DNA from: Mytilus galloprovincialis
Lineage: Eukaryota > Mollusca > Bivalvia > Mytilida > Mytilidae
Direction of reading: 5' to 3'
Assembly: GCF_965363235.1 (NCBI RefSeq)
Contig: NC_134849.1
Coordinates: 66,545,122 to 66,609,121, forward strand
Length of the DNA stretch: 64,000 nt
The position numbers were made by a program, and so were the translations under genes. This document shows positions 56,560-64,000 of the stretch, in pieces. The first letter of the stretch is position 1. Every line of letters begins with the position of its first letter. The notes below the pieces were generated by a model. The model was given only the letters and a program-made list of their open reading frames with translations. It had not been told where the DNA came from and searched no databases.

Positions 56560-57220
56560 TATTCAGACTTAACAAAACGTCAGCAGTGTAAAGTAAAATC
56601 ATAAAAAATACTGAACTCAGAGGAAAACGAATGGACAATAACTGTCATATTCCTGACTTGGTACAGCCATTTTCAAATGTAGAAAATGGATTAAACCTGG
56701 TTTTATGGCGCTAACCCTCTCACTTTGTTGACAGTCTCATCCAATTTCGTAATATTTACATTGATGCGTGAACTAAAAAGACATAAAAAATAATATAGTC
56801 AAAATATGGGTCCCTTAGTCATCATCGTGTAACAATTTTAAAAGGAACAATTTAACATAACATAAAAACATCTATATACAAACACATTCATTGATTCGCG
56901 TGTCTGACGTCAGGAAATTATATACGTCACAATAGAATTCATAAGAATCCACAAATAGTTCATGTCTTGGCAGAAAGTTAGTGAACCAGGGTTATATCAA
57001 TGTACATCTTTTCTTTCAAAAAAAAAAAAGTTTATCGGAAGATCTTGTTAACAAATATTCCGTTTCAACTTTACTAATGATACATGGTGGTCTTACGTTA
57101 TAGACTGTATGGGCTTTGCTTAATGTTGAAAGCCTGTAGTTGTTAATTTTTCAGTCAATTGGTCTCTTGTGGATAGTTGTCTCATTTGTCATCAAATCAC
57201 ATCTTCTTATTTTATAAAAG
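56560..57220 (-). repeat. Dispersed repeat fragments upstream of TRIM-F
   Basis: 56575-56720 is inverted (AATACTGAACTCAGAGGAAA, CCTGACTTGGTACAGCC, GGATTAAACCTGGTTTTATG). 57105-57220 is an inverted GATGTGGTATGATTGCC relative (GACTGTATGGGCTTTGC, GGATAGTTGTCTCATTTG). The DNA between is unremarkable. Confidence 0.55.
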
Positions 57221-57802
57221 CAGGTACTTCTGATATTAGTAGGAAGGAAACTATGCCCTTTTATTTTGATTTCATATCTTTTTTAATTATTCAAATGGAA
57301 ATAATAACAAGGTCTCTACAGTAATACCAAGTCCTTAACCTTTCATTTGATAACAAAACTAGCCGAACACTTTACGTATTGACTTAGTTATAGCTATGCT
57401 TATGAACTATGTGGTTTGAAATATATATTATCGAAATTTATTGTATGTACTTAGTCATACACACCTCTGGAAACGTATAGTACGGGTGGAGCTTTTATAT
57501 TGCAGAAGCTAGAATTCACTGATATGAAAACAGTCTCTTTAAGAAATAAGAAAAAAAATAAATGTTCACGTACGTAGACAAAGCCACAGCCTGTTAGACT
57601 TTTGTCTATTCTTATAAACAAAAATTTCGTAAATGTTAACGATATCACCAGCAAATTGCATCTTTAGCTCATTATTCATTATATTGAATGAATTAACACT
57701 GACAAGAGATCTTGGCTTATGCCAGTTAAACTATATGTATTTTGGGAAAATAACAGATTTGTTTCTATAGGAAATGACACTAACAGGTTTCTCTTATTTT
57801 AG
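57221..57802 (+). other. 5' flank/intron next to TRIM-F coding exon
   Basis: Aligns with 41420-42001 upstream of TRIM-D (CAGTAATACCAAGTCCTTAA, CAAAGCCACAGCCTGTTAG). Ends with CTCTTATTTTAG, the coding-exon acceptor. ORFs here and in the D equivalent are not conserved. Confidence 0.55.
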
Positions 57803-57805
57803 ATA

Positions 57806-59464
57806 ATGGAAAACTCTCAGTGTGAGCCATGCAGAGCACGAGACAAGAACAACACGCCGACTCATTGGTGTGTCATTTGTGAAGAAGCGTTATGTTTAGA
57901 ATGCACGGAACACCATCGCGTTCAGAAAATTTCCCGCAGTCACGAACTTTTAAATATTAACATAAAGCCTATAAATATAAATATCTCGGATCAACGGTGC
58001 TCAGAACACGAGAATTTGCCATTTGAGTACTTTTGTATTGACCATGATAGTCTTTGTTGCAAGGAATGTCAAGTAGAATCACATCGTTCTTGTCAGAAAA
58101 TTATGTCAGTTGACATAGCATCTAAAGGCATACAAAGTTCTCAGTCATTTATAGATGCTGTCGAACTCATAGAACATGTTTTAATGACAATACCTACCAT
58201 TAAAGAGGACAGACACACCTTGATTGAAAGTATTGAAAAAGAAGCAAATTTGGTTAAAGATGAAATTAGGAAAGTGAAAGAAGAAGCAATAAGTCACATT
58301 GAATCTCTAGAAAAAACACTGCTCGAGGACTTAAAGCAGAAAAAAGAAAAAATATTAAACAATGCAAAGGTGACGATCACTGAATTACAAGATATTGGAA
58401 GAATCGCGAAAGAAAAAAAAGACACGTTTGATATAGTGGATACACATGGATCTGAAAAACAAGCCTTTCTTGCTGTTCATGCGTACAAAACTGATCTGGC
58501 CGATCTTGAACAAAGAATAAGTACAATTACAAAGCAGACAATTAATTCGTCAATTAAATTAAATACAAATTTACCAAAACAAAGTATTATGTCTATCATG
58601 TCTATCGGAACAATTGACACCATTGAAGTACCCGCTTCGAAAAAATTTATTCAGAGAAAGAAGCGACAGTCTCAAATTCCAATTGTACAACAACAAGTTT
58701 TACCGGTCTTCATTAAGAAGCAAGGTGTTACCATGTCCTTGGATTTATATGATAGTGTTAAAGGAATAACAGTAAATCATAGCAACGAACTTATTATTTC
58801 GACTGCTAATTCTTTTTTGGGTCATTCAATAAAGGTGTTTGACAATAATGAAAAGTTCAATTACGAAATGGAAATCAGAATTGTACCATGGCAAATTGTT
58901 TCAGTTCCGGCCCACAACAGAGTAATAATAACATCGTCAAAAAAAGATACAATTCAATTTGTAGATTTTAACACTTCCATAGTATTAAACGAAATTTCGA
59001 TTGAGGGATGCAAAGAAGCAGGTGTTGCTGCTTCAAATGAAAACATCTTTGTCGGCACGAAAGGAAACATAAAAGTTCTAGATCTCAATGGCAGACATAT
59101 TCGATCTATCAAACTGAATAATAATGAATCAACACCAAGGTATATTGCATTAGATAAAAGTGTAAACATCTATCACAGTGACAGTGAAGTCGTGTATTGT
59201 ACTAGAATCGATGGTGAAAACATTTTTACTTTTAAACCACCAGACAACAAAAGTCTAAATGGAATAGCAATAGATAGTCAAGGATACGTGTACGTCGTTG
59301 TCAAAAATCAAGGTGTGTGTAGACTAAAACCGGATGGAACGTTCAGCGACTTAATGTTGAATGAAGATTTAGATCGACCCTTTGGTCATATCTGTTTTAA
59401 CAACGACTGTACAAAATTGTACATTTCATACGAAAATGGTGTTTCGGTTTATAATCGACAATAG
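57806..59464 (+). CDS. TRIM-F: RING-less B-box/coiled-coil/NHL-like protein
   Basis: 552 residues, one open coding exon, acceptor TTTTAG 3 bases before the ATG. B-box 1: C6, C9, C22, C25, C30, C33, H37, H46. B-box 2: RCSEHENLPFEYFCIDHDSL, CCKECQVESH. Coiled coil about 120-250 (DEIRKVKEEAISHIESLEKT). NHL-like propeller from about 300: SLNGIAIDSQGYVYVVVKNQ, GVCRLKPDGTFSDLML, ending SYENGVSVYNRQ. Closest to TRIM-D; about 320 bp of the propeller (58759-59080) differ from D at only two positions, far fewer than the flanks. The 67-bp element interrupts its putative first exon. No RING; role in immunity or RNA control is only inferred from the family. Confidence 0.9.
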   Translation: MENSQCEPCRARDKNNTPTHWCVICEEALCLECTEHHRVQKISRSHELLNINIKPININISDQRCSEHENLPFEYFCIDHDSLCCKECQVESHRSCQKIMSVDIASKGIQSSQSFIDAVELIEHVLMTIPTIKEDRHTLIESIEKEANLVKDEIRKVKEEAISHIESLEKTLLEDLKQKKEKILNNAKVTITELQDIGRIAKEKKDTFDIVDTHGSEKQAFLAVHAYKTDLADLEQRISTITKQTINSSIKLNTNLPKQSIMSIMSIGTIDTIEVPASKKFIQRKKRQSQIPIVQQQVLPVFIKKQGVTMSLDLYDSVKGITVNHSNELIISTANSFLGHSIKVFDNNEKFNYEMEIRIVPWQIVSVPAHNRVIITSSKKDTIQFVDFNTSIVLNEISIEGCKEAGVAASNENIFVGTKGNIKVLDLNGRHIRSIKLNNNESTPRYIALDKSVNIYHSDSEVVYCTRIDGENIFTFKPPDNKSLNGIAIDSQGYVYVVVKNQGVCRLKPDGTFSDLMLNEDLDRPFGHICFNNDCTKLYISYENGVSVYNRQ

Positions 59465-59541
59465 TACAAAACTGAAAAACAAATCTGTAAATGATTCTAA
59501 GCGGGAAAAACGTATGCATGCCGTAGAACTAATCTATCTTG

Positions 59542-59925
59542 AAGCCCTCACAAACAGTCCACTTATTGCAAAGCTTACAATTTTGAACATATTATATAGA
59601 TGCAATATTCATGCTGACTATACATTGTCTGTGGAAAAAAAAATTAAAATAATATTATATATACATAAAATACAAAAGCATTATTATATATGAGTGAGTT
59701 GTTATATAGCATTCACAGTCAAGAAATCTATACATTTTATTTTAAAAGCGCCCGGATTTTCACAACATTTTATTTCATATGGTAGTTTATTCAAAAGTGT
59801 ATGCGAAAGATTTCTTTATTAAATTTATGTTCAGTCGCACAGCCGTTAAATTATTATTTATACTATGTAAATTAACAATTGGACAACAGAGTTCCTTTAA
59901 TGAACAAGAATAAGTTTCATAGAGA
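59542..59925 (-). mobile_element. Inverted piece of the unit boundary with LINE tail
   Basis: 59542-59636 is the reverse complement of 44895-44985 (CTCACAAACAGT, GCAAAGCTTACAATTTTGAA, GATGCAATATTCATGC). 59655-59925 is the reverse complement of the LINE end at about 44170-44430 (TACATAAAATACAAAA, CATATGGTAGTTTATTC, ATTTATGTTCAGTCGCAC). The intervening ~465 bp of the source is missing. Confidence 0.65.
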
Positions 59926-60176
59926 GAATGTGATTGCATCAAAACGAATTTCTAGAGGAGTGTCTCCAGAACAATAGCGTATACATGTTAACTGAGAGGA
60001 ATAAGCCTGAAATCAAACTGAAATTGCTGATTTCCCCCATTTACACCTTGGAGGCAAAACGCATTCGGGAAAAGGACTAATTCAAATATGCATGGATGAA
60101 TTATGTCTAAGTTCTACCACAACGGAGATATATGAACATGCACTGATATGCCTGGAGTTGGAATAGGATATCAGGG

Positions 60177-60331
60177 CAGGGGCGGATCCAGCCATTTTAA
60201 AAGGGGGATGTTTCCAACCCAGGTCAAAAAAAGGGGGCGTGTTCCAACTATATGTCCCCATTCAAATGCATTGATCGTAAAAAAAGAGGGGGTTCCAACC
60301 CAAGGAACCCTCTCCTTGGATCCGCCACTAC
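60177..60331. mobile_element. hAT-type MITE
   Basis: CAGGGGCGGATCCAGCCATT start, TTGGATCCGCCACTA end, G/C-rich interior with GGTTCCAACCC words. Ends of this kind are typical of short hAT MITEs. The exact 8-bp duplication is unclear. The ORFs across it on both strands are spurious. Confidence 0.65.
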
Positions 60332-60684
60332 AGGGTTGGAGTAACCCCCTTTTTTGTACTGTTTTATCTAAAAAAAACATTTTTTTCTTTTTCTTTTATC
60401 GTAAACACAATCTTACTTTGGTGGCAGGTTACACGTGTCTATATTTTTCTCTTATAGCCTATGAAGTAAAAATCACCGAACATTTTAAATAAAAATTCAT
60501 GCATGATCATTTGATGACCTGATTTGAACCAAGGATTTGTTTACTATACACATCCTTGTTTAAAACAAACTTCAAGGGCACAATCATATGAAATTGAGGA
60601 TCTTCTTTTGGAATCATAGAGATCTACTTACATTCATGAATTGAATTTATTATATTGACGACACTATTTCTAATCTTAACCAGA
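60332..60684. other. Intergenic DNA
   Basis: No gene or recognised repeat. Confidence 0.45.
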
Positions 60685-61897
60685 TGCTCCACAGGGCGCA
60701 GCTTTAAACGACCGCAGAGGTCGAACCCTGAACAGTTGGGGCAAGGATGGACACAACATTTAAGCCTGATACAGCTCTGAATTTGGATTGTGATTAAATA
60801 GTTGACAAAACATAGGTTTCTGACACAGAATGAATGTGGTCTAAGAACTTAAACTTAAAAACTTAAAATTTTTAAATTGGACATTTACCTATGATGCCAT
60901 GTCTTATATCCAAAATCTAAATACATGGTTAGATTCAGCATATCAAAGAACTCCAAGAATTCAATTTTTGATGAAATCAAATAATGTTCAATTTAGACCC
61001 TTTAGACCTCAATGTGGACCAATTTGATAACCGGGCCTAAACATTAAAAATTTAAATACATGGTTTAGGTTAGATTCAGCATATTGAAGAACCCCATATA
61101 TTCAATTTTTGTTGAAATCAAACAAAGTTTAACTTTGGACCCCGATTTGGACCAACTTGAAAACTGGGCCCATAATCAAAAATCTAAGTACATGTTTAGA
61201 TTCACCATATCAAAGAACCCCAAGAATTCAATTATTGTTAAAATCAAACTAAGTTTAATTTTGGACCCTTTGGACCTTATTGTAAAACAATTTGAAAACT
61301 GGACCAAAAATTAAGAATCTAATACACGATTAGATTTGGCATATCAAAGAACCCCAATAATTCATTTTTTGATGAAATCAAACACAGTTTAATTTTGTGC
61401 CCTTTTGGCCCCTAATTCCTATACTGTTGGGACCAAAACTCCCAAAATAAGTATTTACTTATACTAAAGTTATTGTGCAAAAACCAAGAAAAATACTTAT
61501 TTGGGACCTTTTTTGGCCCCTAATTCTTTAAGTGTTGGGACCAAAACTTCCAAAATCAATCCTAACCTTCCTTTTGTGGTCATAACCCTTATGTTAAAAT
61601 TTTACAGATTTCTGTTTACTTGTACTAAAGTTATTGTGCGAAAACCAAGAAAAATGCTTATATGGGCCTTTTTTGGCCCCTAATTCCTAAACTGTTGGGA
61701 CCAAAACTCCCAAAATCAATCCCAACCTCCCTTTTAAGGTCATAAACCTTCTGTTTAAATTTCATAGATTTCTATTTACTTATACTTAAGTTATAGTGCG
61801 AAAACCAAATGTTTTCGGACGATGACGACGACGACGACGACGCCAACGTCGTACCAATATACGACCAAAAGTTTTTCAATTTTTGCGGTCGTATAAA
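60685..61897 (-). mobile_element. Second ATACGACCGCA bivalve element, inverted and shorter
   Basis: From CCAGATGCTCCACAGGGCG and ACGACCGCAGAGGTCGAACC to CGACGACGACGACGCCAAC and TTTTTGCGGTCGTAT. Matches 10880-14308 inverted; the ~135-bp and ~160-bp units are recognisable (TACATGGTTAGATTCAGC, ATAGATTTCTATTTACTTAT). It lacks the two nested insertions. Confidence 0.75.
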
Positions 61898-62200
61898 AAT
61901 TAAACAGTATCATTGTAGTATCTTAATTATTGTTCCTTAGAAATAAATGTAATGAATGTGAATAAATGCAATGTTTTCGCTCTCATATGATCCTTATTTT
62001 AATACTGTCGTTTGTTGCTAATACTTCATACAAAGTCATGACTATTCACATTGATTGAACCATGGAAGAATCGATTGTCATTTTTACATCCATGATTAGA
62101 CTGATATACATAAATGCATTGTAATGCTTGTTTTCATTCGATAAAGTACCCAATTATCTCAAAAAGCTGGACTGTGTCAATTGAAACAATCAAAATCGCA
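61898..62200. other. Intergenic DNA
   Basis: Nothing recognised. Confidence 0.45.
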
Positions 62201-62274
62201 TGCCCTGAGTGGGGCTCAAACCCACGACCTGAGATATGAAAAGTCTCATGCTCTGCTGACTGAGCTAATCGGGT
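62201..62274 (-). pseudogene. tRNA-Lys-like pseudogene
   Basis: On the minus strand: TAGCTCAGTCAGCAGAGC (D arm, A box), TGAGA ... TCTCA (anticodon stem), GTGGGTTTGAGCCCCAC (T arm, B box). The anticodon loop is 9 nt (CTTTTCATA) instead of 7, and the acceptor stem (ACCCGAT with TCAGGGC) pairs at only three positions. A tRNA-derived relic or SINE head, not a working tRNA. Confidence 0.6.
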
Positions 62275-62859
62275 GACGAAGTATCCACTTGACTACGCCA
62301 GCTGAACAGATTTTTGGTATAAATTTGCAAATCATAATTAACTTTTTTTGTAATTAGTAATCTGGCGAGATTAGCAGAAAAGTTATATGATGCAGAATAT
62401 CTGTGATGAGCAAGGTTGCAGGTAAATAAATTAAAAATAGATCAGTAATCACAGTAGCATGTTATGATGATCGGTAAAATGATTAGTGGCGAGATCTCAA
62501 ACAAATCAAGGGAAAACGGGGATCATACTTAGTTTTCGATTTAAATATGATCAATTGCGGATGACGTCCTTCGATAATATGTAAGTATCGTATAACTTTA
62601 GTACCATCAAAGATCATCAAATTCTATACTAATGATACTTCATCCAAGAAATATTATAAACGTATACCGGCTCACGAAGTTCCAGGCAGACAGATCCGAA
62701 AGGATTATACTGACATGGTTGAACCGACAACTTTCACCTCATACTACAAAACCATAAACATGATAAAAAATGCATTAAATTAACAAACATATCTAGTTGT
62801 TTTTATTTGTTTGAAGATATCATTTGGGATGAAAAAGACTTGTATTCTAGATATATTTA
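62275..62859. other. Intergenic DNA
   Basis: Nothing recognised. Confidence 0.45.
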
Positions 62860-63200
62860 CGTAGATATAGGAAGATGTGGTATGAGTGCCAATGAGACAA
62901 ATATCCATCCAAGCAACAATTTATAAAAGTAAACCATTATAGGTCAAGGTACGGCCTTCAAGGTGGAGCCCTGGCTAACACCGAACAAGAAGCTATACAG
63001 GGATCAAAATTACTAGTATAAAACCATTCAAACGGGAAAACCAACGGTCTAATTTATATTTGGTGATCATTTTGACAATTCTATGACTGATTGTTTGCTT
63101 AACGTCCAATGGCAAATATTTTTCCAGAAAGGCGTATTCATCTGTATTGTTAATGTGGGAGTGACAGAGATTGAAATTCCAATATAACACCCTTACCACA
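62860..63200 (+). repeat. Dispersed mussel repeat
   Basis: ATATAGGAAGATGTGGTATG, AGTGCCAATGAGACAAATAT, TATAGGTCAAGGTACGGCCT, GAGCCCTGGCTAACACCGAA, AACCATTCAAACGGGAAAAC, GCTTAACGTCCAATGGC. A relative of the 30538 family, from a different subfamily. Confidence 0.65.
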
Positions 63201-63309
63201 CAATAAGGCATATTATCATACGAATTATAACTCAAAGTGTTATTGACATGCGCATAGAAATGCAATGATTTTTTTCCTCTGCGGAGGATTTACTTCGGAC
63301 TTCCAGGTG

Positions 63310-63420
63310 ACATTTTGTAGCGTTTTTACGTGAGATTACCCCCAGATTTTGGTGGGGTTCGTTTTGCTGAGTCTTTAGTTTTGTATGCTGTGTTTTGTGT
63401 ACTGACGCAACGTTTGATAT
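63310..63420 (+). repeat. Fragment of the 39795-type repeat
   Basis: CCCCAGATTTTGGTGGGGTT, GAGTCTTTAGTTTTGTATG and GTGTTTTGTGTACT match 39890-39955. Confidence 0.5.
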
Positions 63421-64000
63421 TGCTACTACCACGAAAAATAGCGTTAAGTAAATATTTGACGGGATTTTTTTTTTATAGAAATGCTGAAATAAATATTTCA
63501 AATTATACATGAAAATAAAGATTGATTCTTAAATTTTCACATTATGATAGAGAAAGAATAAAAATATAATATTCATAGGCTTAGGAAGACACAGATTATC
63601 CGAAAAACGTTTACTTAGCGTTGTCCCATGTAACAAACTCGAAAGATAAAACTCGAAAAATTCGCTAAATGTTCACGCAACTCTTCGAAATTTTCCATGA
63701 ACATTCTATAACGTGATATATTTCAGTATTGGTTAACATGGCTGTCTCCATTTAAAATTTTCATACAATTTTCAAAAGAATATGATGTACGGAAATTTAA
63801 TTTGGAAACTTGAAACATTTCAGTTCAAAAATAAAATTTTGACAGATAATTCATTAAATTGTAAGTACGATCGTTTTGTACTAAGTGTTAGCTCCCAAAA
63901 TTCGAATTGAAAAATAAATTGAGCTACATATTCAATTCAAAACAATAGATTTGTAATGTCTTGCGGAAATGTCCGACTTAAACTTTCATGCCTTCACAAA
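63421..64000. other. AT-rich end of window
   Basis: No gene or recognised repeat. Confidence 0.45.

Larger units (their letters stand above)
44511..59522 (+). repeat. Segmental duplication, unit 2 (TRIM-E pseudogene + TRIM-F)
   Basis: Second head-to-tail copy of the 29054-44510 unit. Matching points: 44511/29054, 47909/33448 (gene starts), 50119/35061, 53051/37740, 57806/42005. Homology stops about 58 bases after the TRIM-F stop. Private material: 41-bp and 540-bp insertions, the RT fossil (50485-51255), the repeat at 52256-52590 and the 67-bp element (53084-53150). Confidence 0.8.

Noticed and set aside
60148-60492. 114-codon ORF
   Set aside because: Lies across a hAT-type MITE and a poly-T run.
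62201-62274. Functional tRNA-Lys gene
   Set aside because: A 9-nt anticodon loop and an acceptor stem with only three pairs; recorded as a pseudogene.

Overview
The window is AT-rich animal DNA with spliced genes, long gene-poor stretches and a very dense load of small dispersed repeats. Several repeats (those beginning with the motifs GATGTGGTATGATTGCC, GCTCACCTGGCCC or ATACGACCGCA) are ones I recognise from marine mussels. With an exostosin gene and an expanded RING-less B-box/NHL family, this points to a bivalve, most likely Mytilus or a close relative. That assignment rests on memory of these repeats, not on a search.

Layout. 1-8050: the last five coding exons and 3' region of an EXT1 (exostosin-1) orthologue on the + strand, with an inverted pair of TTAA-flanked MITEs downstream of its stop. 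8965-14400: a nest of bivalve repeats in which two different long modules sit at the same junction of successive copies of a third repeat; one carries a 147-bp tandem array. 14840-59464: a tandem, same-strand cluster of six genes for proteins with two B-boxes, a coiled coil and a C-terminal NHL-like propeller but no RING, called here TRIM-A to TRIM-F. A, B and F are open. D has one frameshift in an A-run. C and E are clear pseudogenes, and two more decayed propeller fragments occur. 59500-64000: an inverted piece of the cluster's repeat unit, a hAT-type MITE, a second copy of the ATACGACCGCA element, a tRNA-like pseudogene and further repeats.

The cluster grew by segmental duplication. Unit 1 (29054-44510, pseudogene C plus gene D) and unit 2 (44511 to about 59520, pseudogene E plus gene F) are head-to-tail copies. 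Aligning them gives internal filled and empty sites that define four insertions: a 722-bp TTAA foldback, a 540-bp TA-flanked MITE, a 67-bp element with 9-bp target duplications and a 41-bp repeat-tail insert. They also polarise a 34-nt template-switch event. C and E share some inactivating lesions and have private ones, so decay began before the duplication.

All six TRIM-like coding exons have a splice acceptor 3 bases before the ATG. A conserved block ending in a splice donor lies upstream of A, B, D and F but was not found upstream of C or E, suggesting a shared non-coding first exon and promoter. I see no clearly new biochemical system. The most unusual material is the cluster's architecture and the mobile elements that the duplication makes visible. 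All coordinates were read by eye; alignments were not computed.
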